Below, one piece after another: positions 13,601 through 25,274 of a stretch of DNA of 64,000 nt (position 1 is its first letter; every line of letters begins with the position of its first letter). A model generated the notes under the pieces. It was not told the origin of the DNA and did not search any database. It was given only the letters and a program-made list of their open reading frames with translations. Origin of the DNA: Symsagittifera roscoffensis (Eukaryota > Xenacoelomorpha > Acoela > Convolutidae); contig NC_087069.1 of the NCBI RefSeq assembly GCF_963678635.1, positions 29,864,776-29,928,775 of the forward strand, given 5' to 3'. Position numbers and translations under genes: made by a program.

Positions 13601-16600
13601 TTGTGGTAAATTCCGACCGTGCTCGTAGTTTGCTACGACCGCCCTTGTGGTATAATTTGAGCGTGCTCGTGATACGTTTCAACCCTGATCGTAGTATGTT
13701 TCAACCGTGCTCGAGGTTCAGTTCGACCATCCTGGAGATATGTTTCGCCCATGCTCGTGGTGTGTTTCGACCATTCTGGAGGTAGGTTTCGAACAAGCTC
13801 AAGGTAAGTTTCGACCGTAACCACAGTTTATTTTGACAGTTCTCGATGTATGTTGTGATAGTTCTGATGTTCTGACCTAGCTCGCCAACGCTTCGACCGT
13901 GCTCGTGATATGTTTCAACCGTGCCCGAAATACATTTCGACCATCCTCGTGACATGTTTCGCTGCTCGTGGTGTGTTTCGACCGTTCTGGAGGTACGTTT
14001 CAAACATGCTCGTGGTAAGTTTTGACCGTTTTCGTAGTTTGTTTTAACCGTGCTCATGGTATCTTTTGACAGTTCTCAAGGTATGATAGCACAGTTTTGT
14101 TGTATATTTTGACCGTGCCCGTGGTATGTTTTAACCGTGCTCGTGGAAAGTTTCGACCGTGTTCGTGGTATGTTTCGACCGTGCTCGTAGTATGTTTCGA
14201 CCGAGCTCGTGCTATGTTTCGACCGTGATCCTGGTACTTGACGACCGTGCTGGAGGTGTGTGTCTACCGTGCTCTTGGTATGTTTTGGTCGTTCTCTGGT
14301 ATCTTTCGACCGTGATCGTTGTATGTTTCGACCGTGCTCGATGTATGCTTCGACCATCCTCTTTTCATGTTTCGACCGTGCCCATGGTAAGTTTCGACCA
14401 TGCTTGTGGAATGTTTCGGACGAGTTCGTCGTATGTTTCGGCGGTTCTTGTGGTAATTTCTGACCATGCTCATGGTATGTTTCGACCGACCTCGATGTTT
14501 GTTTTGACTGTGATCGAGCTAATTTTCGGTCGTGCTCTGGTATCTTTCGACCGTGATCGTTGTATGTTTAGAACCTGCGCGTGGTATCTCTGAACCGCGC
14601 TCATGGTACGTTTCGTCTGTGTGGTTTGTTTCGTCTACGCTTGTGGTATAAGTCGCCTATTCTTTTGGTATGTGCCGTCTATGCCGTGTTATGCTGTAGC
14701 AGTTCTCAATGTATGTTGTCACAGTTCTCGAGTTTCGAAACTGTACGAGTCTCGTTTCGACCATGCTCGTGGTATGTTTCGAAATTATCGTATTATTGTT
14801 TTGACCGTGGTCGTGGCATTTTTCAACCGTGCTCGATGTATGTTTCGACCACCCTCTATGTAGGTTTCGACCGTGCCCATGAAAAGTTCGACCGTTCTGA
14901 TGGTATGTTTTGACCGTGCTCGATGAGTGTTTCGACCCTCCTCTAGGTAGGTTTCGACCGTGCCCATGAACAGTTTCGACCGTACTCGTGGTAATTTTCG
15001 ACCGTGCTCTTGGTATATTTCGACCTTGCTCAATGTATGTTTTGACTGTGATCGATGTATGTTGTCACAGTTGTGATGTTTTGATCGAGCTCGATATTGT
15101 TTCGACAGCGCCGGAGTTATATTTCGACCGCGCTCATGGTATGTTTCGGCCGTGCTCGAAGTACCTTTCGACCTTATTCGTCGTATGGTTCGACCGTTCT
15201 CGTGGTATGTTTGGACCATGCTCGATGTATGTTTCGACTATCCTCTAGTTATGTTTCGAACGTGCCCATGGTATGCTTCGACCATGCTCGTGGTATGTTT
15301 CGGACGAGTTTATCGTATATTTCGACGGTACTAATGGTATTTTCTGACCGTGCTCGTGGAATGTTTCGCCCGAGCTCGATGTTTGTTGCAAACCTTATCG
15401 TGGAAGGTTTCAACCGTTCTCGTGCTATATATTGACAGTTCTCTCGGGTATGTTTTCACAGTTCTGATGTTTTGAAGGTGCTCGAGACTGTATCGACCGC
15501 TCTCGAGGTACATGTCGACTGGGCTATGGTTTGACCATGCTCGTGGGTTGAGCCTGCTCGGTTTCGATGTATGTTTCGACCGTGCTCGATGTATGTTTCG
15601 ACCGTGCTCGATGTATGTTTCGACCGTGCCCAAGGTATGTTCCAACCGTGCTCGTGGTAAGTTTCGACCGTGGTCATGGTATGTTTCAACCGTGCTCGTG
15701 GTATGTTTATACCGTGTTAGTGGTATGTTTCGACCGTGCTCGAGGTATATTTCGACGGCTCTTATGGTAACTTAGAACCATGCTCCTTGGTTTGTTTCAA
15801 CCTTCATCGTGGTAAGTGTCAATTGACAATTCTCGAGGTATGTTTTCAGTTCTGATGTTTTGAAGGTGTTCGAGAAGGTTGCGACCGTGCTGAAGGTATA
15901 TTTGGTCCGTGCTCGTGGTATGTTTTGACCGTGATCGAGGTATGTTACTGAAGTTCCCGTGTTAAGTTTTGACCGTGCTCGTGGTATGTTTCGTTCGTGC
16001 TCGTGGTATCTTTTAACTGTGCTCGTGGTACGTTTCGACAGTGTTCGTGGTATCTTTCGACCGTGCTCGTTGTATGTTTCGACCGTGTTCGTGGAATAAT
16101 TCGACCGTGCTCGTGGTATGTTTCAATTGTGCTCGTGGTATCTTTTAACTGTGCTCGTGGTACGTTTCGACAGTGCTCGTGGTATCTTTCAACCGTGCTC
16201 GTGGTATTTTCCGACAGTGCTCGAGGTTTGTTTCGACATTGCGCGATATTTTGTTTTACCGTGATCGAGTTAATTTTTGACCGTGGTCGAGGTATATTTC
16301 GATCGTGTTCGAGGTATGTTTCAACTCTGCTCTGGTATCTTCCGACCTTGCTCGTTGTATGTTTCAAACCTCCGCGTGATTTATTTTGAACGAGCTCATG
16401 GTACGTTCCTTCGGTTCGTCTGTGTGGTATGATTCGTCTGTGCTTGTGGTATATTTCGGCTGTGCTTGTGACTTGTTTCGACCGCGCTCGTTGTATGTTT
16501 CGACTGTGCTCGCGGTATGTTTCGACTGTGCTCGTTGTATATTTAACCGGGCTCGAGGTGTGTTCCGAACGTGCTCGAGGTATGTTTCGATCGTGATCGA

Positions 16601-16615
16601 AATATTTTTCGTATG
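10601..16615 (+). repeat. Diverged monomeric continuation of the 22-bp array
   Basis: The same gaccgtgctcgtggtatgtt-type monomers continue, but the fixed 26-monomer order is lost. Neighbouring units differ more, some are truncated (for example near 11,340-11,400), and only short local duplications are seen, such as around 15,970-16,190. The contrast with the ordered left part resembles a young higher-order array beside older monomeric flank, a pattern known from satellite arrays. No gene is seen. Confidence 0.9.
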
Positions 16616-16658
16616 AACGTTAATTTAAATAATTCACAAGCATTGCAATTAGCTCGGG

Positions 16659-16686
16659 CGAAACATACCTCGAGCAGGGTTGAAAC
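16659..16686 (-). repeat. Single array unit in inverted orientation beyond the array edge
   Basis: About 45 bp past the last plus-oriented unit, one unit appears as its reverse complement (cgaaacatacctcgagcagg and a few more bases). It marks the array boundary and shows an inversion or insertion at the edge. Confidence 0.75.
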
Positions 16687-16689
16687 AAT

Positions 16690-17820
16690 TAAGATGACGT
16701 AGCGTGGAATGTGATGTGTCGATTGTTCAAATTTCATTACAACGTACAGCCAATATAGCGAAAAAATGGCCGAGGCCATTTCGTATCATTTCCTGTGAGG
16801 CTGTTGAGGGGAAACTGCTTTATTTCCATACGGAAGTTAAGAAGCTGAAAAACCTATTACCGATCCGAGCAGTGAAATGGATCATGGTCCGATCACTTCA
16901 TCCTAATTTGTCTGCTAAAAGAAATGATCATAATATAAACTACTGATTAATGCAGGAGCTGCTTCTGATTTTCGCTTTGCTCCCAAATTCAGCAATGAAG
17001 ATCAGGATCAGATCAAATTGCACCCATTTTTTCGTTTATATAGAGCTTAAAACTTGAACTACTTGCTATTGAGTCTATTGGTTAGACGAAAGCGTGATAC
17101 TGCTCCTGCATTAATATTTTCACACAAACCAATTCAGCACCATCAAATATTCAAATTCAATCAGCAAATCATTTTGGAACCATTTTGATCCATTGTTCAA
17201 AAAGTTGAAAGCCAATCTAAGAAACCGTCTTAGATCTTCTTAAAGAGTGCTCATTCTAATAAAGCTTTCTTCTCTTCGTCTGCATCTTTCATACGAAAGC
17301 AGACTATAGACTCCCTCCTGTATATAAATATATTAAATCCATCTCCATATCTCCTTTTGTATCTTGCCACTCTTAGCCTCGCCACACCGCTTGTTGCCGA
17401 CGACTCCTAAAGCACTGTATTAATTTAATTAGGAGGATGATTTCACTCAACGCGATGAATTCAAGGGAAACAAATCCTCCCTAGAGTCATCGATTCCAAA
17501 AAAAATAAAAGAAAAATACTTATGAAGCTTGTTCCAATCAACCAAATACTCAAGATTTGGTTGATTGACAAAAGTACTCATTTTTGAAAGACTCCCAAGT
17601 AACCTCTTAGGACGTTCTTATTGCTCACGTGTTGCTCTAGGGTTCCCTTCTCACACATTTGACGCGAAAATCATTTTTGTTTTTGTGATAACTCAACTTT
17701 TGTATGAATGCACTTTCGACTTGAATAAACACATCTGAAGGAAACCACGTGTCAAAGAATACTGAAGGGAAGCGAGCGCCGTTTGTGGCTTATTATGGTC
17801 CTTAATGGGTGATTTCGGAG
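16690..17820. other. Intergenic; one unidentified 80-codon open frame
   Basis: An open frame at 16,704-16,946 (+) encodes a basic 80-residue peptide with a KKWPRPFRII stretch that loosely recalls the C-terminal region of retroelement integrases. I cannot assign it. The rest (16,950-17,820) is AT-rich. The motif taatgcaggagc near 16,948 recurs inverted near 17,101. No gene is supported. Confidence 0.3.
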
Positions 17821-18360
17821 AGTGAACTTACAGCAAAACCCATCCAAGAGCAGAATGGTAGGGTCGCATTGCCAGAAAAGAATTATCAAAACTCTCGCAG
17901 TGGCATGTTGGTGGGCGCGCTTCCGCGCATGTCCGCGTTTTAAATCGATAACCGCAAGCTGTTTTTTTTACAATTTTCTTGTCGCGAGAGGGATTCTTTT
18001 GCTTTTTTTGTATCTTTAAAGTTTTCACACGGTTTTCATATCCGTATGAGCGTGTAGAGGAAATGAATTTTTAAGGTTTTTAATCTCAATTTGAAGCCTC
18101 ATTCACACATGTGTTCAGGTGATTCCCTCTTTTTACATCTGGTTAATCTAATAGTTTTTAGAACTATCCCTCTAAGCAGACTAATCGCAGGTGAATCAGA
18201 ATTGGTTGGGTACAAGTATAATAGTTGCGTCCCTAAAACTAAGATGGGTGCCTGACGGATTTTTTATGTGCTGAAAACGTTGGAAACAGGTTCAGAGAAT
18301 TTGTTTTCTCGTTTTTGAAATTTTCTCAAAAATTGAGGGATTCATCTTTCATACTTGCTT
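17821..18360. other. Intergenic with a GC-richer island
   Basis: Bases 17,880-17,960 are clearly richer in CG dinucleotides (gcgcgcttccgcgcatgtcc) than their surroundings, which suggests a repeat insertion. Both strands stay open for about 65 codons, but neither peptide looks like a known protein. Confidence 0.3.
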
Positions 18361-18366
18361 TTTTCA

Positions 18367-18735
18367 GGGATCCAATTATCACACTTGTACCCAGAACTGA
18401 ACAACTACCTTCTGAAAAGTAAGAGGTTAGCTCTTCGCAAAGTTAATGGGTCACATCGAAACAATCGTTTGCGATTAAAACTTCTGTGGAACCATTACGG
18501 AAGTGGCATCAGGGGTCTCCGTACCGAGTCAATTCAAAACCCAACTATGGTTACCAGATTACTCGGTCATTCCGTCCGTTATCAGCACTAGATCAAGATA
18601 CATGTCACACTCGCTAATTATCTTTCATCAACAAAATCTCTATGCACTCACTGCTCAGACAATCTTGTATCTTTTCCTGACGATGACTTGGAATTTTGAT
18701 TCAGACATCATTGATCAATTTGCCTTAAGTGATGC
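18367..18735 (+). pseudogene. Possible decayed coding segment, unidentified
   Basis: A good acceptor-like sequence (cttttttcag) is followed by sequence of protein-like composition in one frame, broken by two stops (near 18,420 and 18,446). It runs through a stretch with KPNYGYQITRSF and ends with a stop near 18,620. A gtaaga donor-like site lies at ~18,419. A different frame is open for 78 codons over the same bases, so chance cannot be excluded. Confidence 0.2.
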
Positions 18736-18759
18736 GTCTTATAGGCCCTGAAAAACAGC

Positions 18760-20460
18760 TTTATGGAACATTTTTTATCAGTTTTTGAATAATTTTAATT
18801 TTGAAAGTGATTTTTTTTCTAGTAAAAACGTCTTGAGTTAGTTTTCTCTGTCACAATATTCAAGACACAAGTTTCTTTGTGGTGTAATTTTAATACATGG
18901 AAGACTTCTGTACACCCGGAAAATTCGTAAATTCAAAGACCCTAAAGGAAATGAGTTCATAGAAAAGGTTGAATTGTTTACGATTTACTTACTGCTGGGT
19001 GACGGGAAGCAGATTTTAGGGCTTGCGAAGTGACTAGATTGATGGCAGTTCAGTGGAAACTTCTGTAAGCAACAACTTCGCTCATTTCACATTTGTTAAA
19101 GAAAGAATTGGAGAAAAAAAAGAACCAAAAACTTAAAATGGGCAATCTGCCATTTTGAGCAAGTTCGCATGCAATTTTGAATTTTAGGTGCCATTGAGAA
19201 AGACATAAATTTCTGTCTGAAAACTAGTTTTTACATGCAAAAAAATCTCAAACAGGTCATTTGCTCTTTTTAATTAATTTTGTCTGACTGAAACTTTTGC
19301 TCTGTAATTATAATTTGACCTCTTGAATTGAACTTCTACTGCTGTCTGGCAGGTACTGTCTGAATATGAGACAACTTCTCAATTCGAGAGATTGAATTCT
19401 CGAGAACGACCTTGAAATTGTTCACACAAAATCATACGCCTAAAATATTTTCTGACGTAGAGTATCGGAGGCATCTTTGGCCAAAGCATTTATTACCCTG
19501 GTTGGCGTCCATACAAGAAAATTATTTTAAAAAAGAAATCATATGGAGTTTATGGAAAAATGATAATCATACAATTTTCATAGAAGACTGTATGACAAAC
19601 ATTTTTTCAGGCGAAACTTTCTTTTTCGACAAAAATCCTACGTTGGCTTAAGACCGAACAATTCAAATTGGTGGCAACTTCGGTTCTGAGTTTCAGTTTA
19701 GTCATGAGAGCAACTTTGGCAACACAAAACATGTATCATACAATTTCTTAGTGTGAAAAATTGCTTTTGCTTTTGATAAAAAAAACTGTAAAAACAATTT
19801 ATTTAATTCCAGAGGGTGGCAGAAAATACTTAGTATAAAATTTCATGGTATGGGAGAAATGATTATTTTGCTCCTTTTATACATTTTTTTGCCAATGAAA
19901 TTGTTTGAAACTGTATGATAAGCATTTTTTTTTTCATGATGAAAGATATGATAAACACTTGTCAAACCTGAAGCCAAGTATGTTGCTTAAGGTCTTATGT
20001 TAATCAACAATGAAATTTGGGCAAATATTGATTATAGTTCGTGAGGAGCCGCGACAACTTGCAACGAAACTAAAGGACAGCGACAAATAGCGTGTTTAGA
20101 AATTTATTTGTAAAATGTCATTTGTGGTCGACATTTTGCGCGCTGAGCGCGTGTTGCCGATTGGCGACGGCAACCGGCTCTGAATTGTGTGGAGAGTTAC
20201 ATACCCTCAGCTAGCAAGCTCGCGAAAAGTTTTTTTTTAATTATAAAGAATTTGTATCTTCAAGGAATCAGGTTATGCAATGCAATTTTGAGAATTTTAA
20301 ATTTTGAATTTTGTTTCGTGGCTTCAAAACAAAGTTAAAAGCAAACTGATAGAGCACCAAAAAAATTTAAAATGAATTTGAAGGTTTGAGATGGTTTTCA
20401 AATTTTAAAAAAATCCAGAAGGCAATCAAGCATTTCAAGTTCGAGATATTTGAGCGGATG
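18760..20460. other. AT-rich intergenic, nothing recognised
   Basis: No coding exon, RNA gene or clear transposon end was found. An 80-codon frame at 19,412-19,651 (+) has no recognisable motif. A short CG-rich patch at 20,125-20,200 (around gcgcgctgagcgcgtgttgc) contains a small imperfect palindrome. Confidence 0.4.
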
Positions 20461-20461
20461 G

Positions 20462-20645
20462 ATCTACTTAACAATCCCTCCCCCCCCCCCCCCCCCTATT
20501 ATATCTACTAATGAATCTCCACTCCTGTAAATATAAACAGTAAATTCGCACTATAGCGGAGCGTTGTATGTAAAATTGAATTTTGCTGCATTCTGATTGG
20601 TCGAAAACTAGCTGCAAGTGAAAAGGGGAGATTGTTAAGTAGATT
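20462..20645. mobile_element. Short MITE with ~20-bp terminal inverted repeats
   Basis: The left end atctacttaacaatccctcc and the right end ggggagattgttaagtagat are inverted copies of each other with one or two differences. They enclose ~145 bp with no coding capacity. The left TIR runs into a C homopolymer of about 20 bases. I could not define a target-site duplication, so the superfamily is unknown. Confidence 0.7.
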
Positions 20646-22170
20646 CGAGGGGATATTTAGAGCATGATTTAGTCAACAACACAAATTTTAAGCAGGCAGT
20701 TTTACCTGATGCTTTTTGAAATGTTCTGTCTGGATCGCACGGATTGAAATGATCCGTATAAATACTATCTTAGGCATGCACATAATGAAAAAATCTTTGC
20801 CAAAAAGCTTGAAGTAGTTGTCTAGTTATTGTTCCGACTTTCGATACGAAAGTAATGAAATATTTGTGCTCGGGGTGGGTTTTTTCTTCAGACAAATTTC
20901 GAAATTTCGTCTTTTTAACTAGTCTTTTTTGACGGAATTTTTTTATATCATTCAAAGCTCACATTTGTCCTGAGCTCAAATTTGAAAGGATATTTCACCT
21001 GTGATCATTTTTTGTAAAATTACGGGGGTTTAATGATTGGCATTTTGGCCAATTTGGGACAATTAACGCGCGATATATTTTGCGCTATTAACGCCTAAGC
21101 GGAGAGTTGTTCAGTGCTAGAAATCGTTCCAAATTGGTTGAAAATGGCTTATTTGCCATAATTGATTTGTTACAAGAAGCGAGATCTATCTATTTGTATT
21201 TTATATGGCGTGTGAGGGGGATGATTTTTATAGAAAAATTTTCAAATAAAAAAAAAAATTTCATTTCGTTTTATTTTATTTTATTTGAACTATTTTAATA
21301 ATTGATTTGCCAACATTTGGAAATTTTTCAATTCTTTCATTTTGATTTCAAACGTTTAATTTGATTGGAAAGAGTTAGTTTTTAAAGCAAGGAACTGTAT
21401 CACAAAACATCGTTAGAAATCAAGTTATTTTAATTGCTTGATCTGGCTCGCATAATTCTAAAATTTAAGAACTTGTCAGACTATCAACTTTGAAAATTTG
21501 AAGTGGATTTTGAAAGCTCTAATTTATTTTATTTGAACTTCAAATTTTTGTTGCAATGATTTCCATCTATGCGATGAGTTTTTGATGTAGTTTAAGTTTT
21601 TTTGGAGACTTGATTCCAATCAAGAACGTGTAGCAAGCTATCAACCAAAAAATATTTAATAATTTTCAAAACCAAAATTTCAAAAAAGCAAGAGCAATCT
21701 TTGCACCAAAAACCCTTGCATCAAGCTATTAAAGGTTAGAAAAATTTATATTTGGTTTTTGAACGACTGTAACGTATTGCAACAAGTTACATGTTCAGGT
21801 AACTAATGCAAACCTTGAAGCTTCGAATATTCAGTTTTGTATGCTGCATTTTAATGTTAGCACATTATTTCATTTTTTTTGAAGCTGTTCAAAATGATTT
21901 GAAGGACTTAATTGAAACAGATTGAAGTTTTCGTTTTCGAGAAATAATTCAAACCTTGAAACATGAAATTTCAATTTGATTTGGAATGCTCAAGATACAA
22001 CATTAATTTTTAAACCGTTGACACAAGCAATGGAGCTACAAATCATTTCTTACTAATTTTTCAAGGCTTGACTCGATTTTAAAAAAATTTCCCCAGTAAA
22101 AATCTATAAGCACTTCAATTTTAAGATTTTCATGTTGATAGGAACGGCCTAACTGTTTCGAAAAACTGGA
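20646..22170. other. AT-rich intergenic, nothing recognised
   Basis: No gene, RNA or transposon end is supported. The sequence is A/T homopolymer-rich with many short open frames of biased composition. Confidence 0.4.
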
Positions 22171-22174
22171 CGTT

Positions 22175-22501
22175 CCTTTAGGGATTCGACCCCCCGCCAA
22201 CATAAAGGGACCCCCCTTTGCTACTTTATTAAGAAATTCATTTTTGGCCGACCGACGCTATAACTTTTCGAAAAGCGCCTTCGGCGCTAATGTATACTAT
22301 TTTTAAGGGGGAGCGCGCGCCAAAAAAAAACGCGATTTTTTTGTCAAAATTTTCCTAAAAGTGCCCAAAAACCCAAAAACGGCGCCGAAAATTTGGCCAA
22401 AACAGAGTCTTTTTAGTGCTAAGGGGAAGCTCGGAAAATCAATTTGGTCAACCTAAAAAAAAGGTCGTCACAACCTCGAGAAAATCCTAGATCCGCCCCT
22501 G
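22175..22501 (+). mobile_element. hAT-like MITE, family 1, left end eroded
   Basis: The right end ctagatccgcccctg matches the 27.9-kb copy, as do the internal gagcgcgcgcc and aatttggtcaacc stretches. The left terminal repeat is degraded: the sequence is recognisable only from about ttagggattcgacccccc. Non-coding. Confidence 0.7.
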
Positions 22502-24050
22502 AATATATAACAATTTTCGTAGATTGAGTTTCATTGGTTTGCCGTGGTGATTTCTAAATAACAAATATATGAGGTTATTTTCTGTTTCAGGAATTTTGGT
22601 TTTTTTTATCCCAGATGCAGGTACTCATAACTATCACACCATCGATTGATATTTGTTTTCAATTTCTACAGTCGAACGATGCCCGGTTTCGACCTTGTTG
22701 AACAAACAAGGTCGGGGTTCGACTTCGTCTTCTATGCCGGTCATCAATCAATTTTGTTTAAATTTACCGGACATTGTTCGACAATCCTACATAACACTAA
22801 ATTTGCTTCGTTACAAGAAAAAGTTTTTTTTTCAATTTTGCTCACAGATACCGAGCAAGGGTTCGCACCACTTACGATACATTTTGACATCGCATGAAAA
22901 TCTAGTCATCATTTTCTTAAATTTAGCATTCAATGCTAGGAATGAGCTGTAGGTAGGCCAACAAACCGAAGGACAAACAAACCGAAAATAGGATTACCAT
23001 GCCAACAAGCCTAACGGTAGCATTGCTATGCAACGTAACAACATATTGTCACTGTTGTTATGCAATTTTTACGTAATTCTGATGTAATTTACGTAATTCG
23101 GATGTAATTTCGGCTTCAAGATATGGCGGTTTGATGAACATCTAACAATTGAGATGTATCATCACTTGTCCTAAGTCTCTGTGCATAAAATTTGAAAAGA
23201 ATATGAAATTTTTTTTGGTATCAAAATGAGTATTTTTGTTTTAAAAGTCTGTCAAAGTTTGAAGAAAACATTTCGAAAAAAAAGTTCTCAGTGTGAACTG
23301 AGAATCCACACAAAATTTTTATAGCAGTTATTAGGTCCAAAAAATTAGGCAGACGCCAGGTGAGCCAAAAAAAATGCTCGAAATTATTTTTGGAGCTTAG
23401 ACAATTTTTAAACTTTAAGTGTTTTTTTAACTCCAAAGCACAAGCACACCGCCATTTAAACCACGCAATTCAAGAACATAAGGCCATCGAAACAAAATTT
23501 AAAACCGTTTGCGACAAAAAAAACTTCAAGCAAGAGGTAAAAACTGAGGTTAAAGAGAATCAGAGCTCTTAAATGTACAAATAAAATAAGAAACAAAGTA
23601 AGAATTGAAAAAATACTTAAAATACTTTTCTAAGAGAAATTAGTGAAAATATTCAATTAGGAACTAACATTATAAGTCTCCGTTAAATCTGATCCTAGAG
23701 TTTAAATGACAATTATAAAAACAGAAAAATTAAAAGGGATGATTAAATAGACAAGGTTAAAAGTTATGCACAACTGTTCATCTAATGTTAATTTTTACCA
23801 ATAGGAGGAGATGTTTGTTTTATTAACTTATTGCTTTCATTTCTTACAATGTTAGTTAGAAAAAAAGCGGAGAGAAATTTGTTGTTCAAGGGTGAGAATT
23901 TGTTGTTCAATGCTTGCCGGGAAAGGGTATATTGTCTAATGCTCACTGACCGTTGAGGTATTGTCCGACACTATAGAGGTGGCACTTCGCTTTCGTTTCG
24001 GTTTTTTTAATTTTCCAGAAAAAAAAACAAATCAATCTATCACTTTAGAT
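22502..24050. other. Intergenic with a perfect short hairpin
   Basis: At 22,690-22,714 a perfect 10-bp inverted repeat (cgaccttgtt / aacaaggtcg) encloses a 5-base loop. A ~100-codon frame at 22,653-22,952 (+) follows an acceptor-like tttctacag but has no recognised homologue. Bases 22,950-23,130 resemble a MITE-like repeat (aacaaaccgaa left, cggtttgatg right). The rest shows nothing. Confidence 0.35.
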
Positions 24051-24051
24051 T

Positions 24052-24395
24052 TTCACGAGGAAGGGGGCGGTGATTTACTAAAAAATTCGAAACTGTTTTG
24101 GCTGTTTTTAGATCGGTCAACCAAATTGCTTTTCTGAGGTCTCCAAATCACTATAAAGACCCTATTTTGACCAAATTTTCAGCACCGCTGGCAAATTTTA
24201 GAAAAAAACGGCCGAAAGAGTCGTTTTAGGCGCTTTTGGAAATTTTCAGCGCATTCCTCTCAAAGTTAGTATATATTGGCGCCAAAGGCGCCTCTAGAAA
24301 ACTGTTAAGGTCAGTCAGCCGAAAATGGATCTCTCGAAGTAAAAGAAAGAAGGGAACTTTAGAGGTGGCAGGGGCCCCCCTTAAATCCGCGCCTC
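24052..24395 (-). mobile_element. hAT-like MITE, family 1, reverse copy
   Basis: Read on the minus strand, this segment follows the order of the 27.9-kb copy: a terminal ggatttaagggggg, a gcgccaaag stretch, then ggtcaaccaaatt adjoining cgatct. The terminal repeats are worn. It abuts the next MITE at 24,391. Confidence 0.6.
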
Positions 24396-24622
24396 TTTTC
24401 CACTCTTCGCCCACTTTCGAATTTTTTCATTTTCATAGTTGTTTTACTTGTTATAACGGCTAAATGCGTGATGTTACGATATAATGTATGAAGAACAAAT
24501 CTTTTCATAATTGTTTGTTTGTTCATCAACCAAAATTTCATCACATTGTAACAATGAATGTTAAAGTAGTTTTTCAAACTTAAAATACAAATGTGGGGGG
24601 GGGGGGGAATTGGAAAAGAACC
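24391..24622. mobile_element. MITE family 2 (cctcttttcca ... tggaaaagaacc)
   Basis: The ends are inverted copies of each other: pyrimidine-rich cctcttttccac at the left, and a G run followed by aattggaaaagaacc at the right. The interior shares ttataacggctaaatgcgtg with the copies in the introns of the CIMIP2-like gene. The G run here is 14 bases. Non-coding. Confidence 0.75.
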
Positions 24623-25274
24623 AATTCCGCTACTGAAGCAAGCTGTTATCCCAGAATATTATTGCCATTTATTTGACTGCACTAAAAAACTGATATATAC
24701 TTGATACACAATAACGATAACATAGCACGTGCTCCGTTAAGTGCTCGTTCAAAACTCAATATTTTTGTTTATCAAACCAACAAAGTCTATTTTTCATCAA
24801 TCGCTTGTTTTATCGATCAAAAAAGGTATGGCTCTTTTTATGTCAAACTCATTTGCCTGAATTCAGCGATAGTGTGAATCATTCTTCGAGTCCTGAATGA
24901 ATTTTATGCTTCAAAATGATATCAAGAAAAAACCTCGACCCAAAAATTAAAAACTTGCCTTAGTTATAGATTACACGTAACCCGGCTCATTACACAATTT
25001 TTCTTATAGTTTTTTTTGATCGATGAGCACACTGTAACCAGTCGCTCGCGCCCTTGCTATTAATCTAACATATACCTGCTAAAAACAATGACCAGAATAA
25101 ACGATATGTTTTCATAAGTAAGATGTTTTTGTTCATTCAGATATAAACTAGAGGCTTCAACCAAAATTTTCTCACAAAACTGAGACATTTTTTTGTTGAA
25201 AAAGAGTTCTCTACTAGTATAATAGTTACAGGAAGTGACCTAAAAAGAAGCAGATTGTAATTATTCCACTTAGC
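24623..25274. other. 5' flank of the CIMIP2-like gene
   Basis: No further coding exon was identified. A TAG acceptor (25,271-25,273) lies directly before the proposed ATG, so an upstream 5'-UTR exon or an upstream coding exon may exist in or beyond this stretch. No TATA box is convincing. Confidence 0.4.

Noticed and set aside
1-16615. CRISPR-like array of direct repeats
   Set aside because: The units are adjacent with no unique spacers, the genome is eukaryotic, and no cas-type genes are present.
16704-16946. LTR-retrotransposon integrase C-terminus
   Set aside because: Only a vague KKWPRPFRII similarity, with no upstream integrase or LTRs. Left as unidentified.
17250-17480. LTR with TATA box and primer-binding site
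   Set aside because: A pyrimidine-rich stretch and tatataaat are present, but no second copy or matching tRNA 3' end was found.
20470-20500. C homopolymer as a functional G-quadruplex or i-motif
   Set aside because: Long C or G runs recur in several MITE termini here (24.6, 47.97, 53.6 kb) with varying length. Slippage in the repeat explains them.
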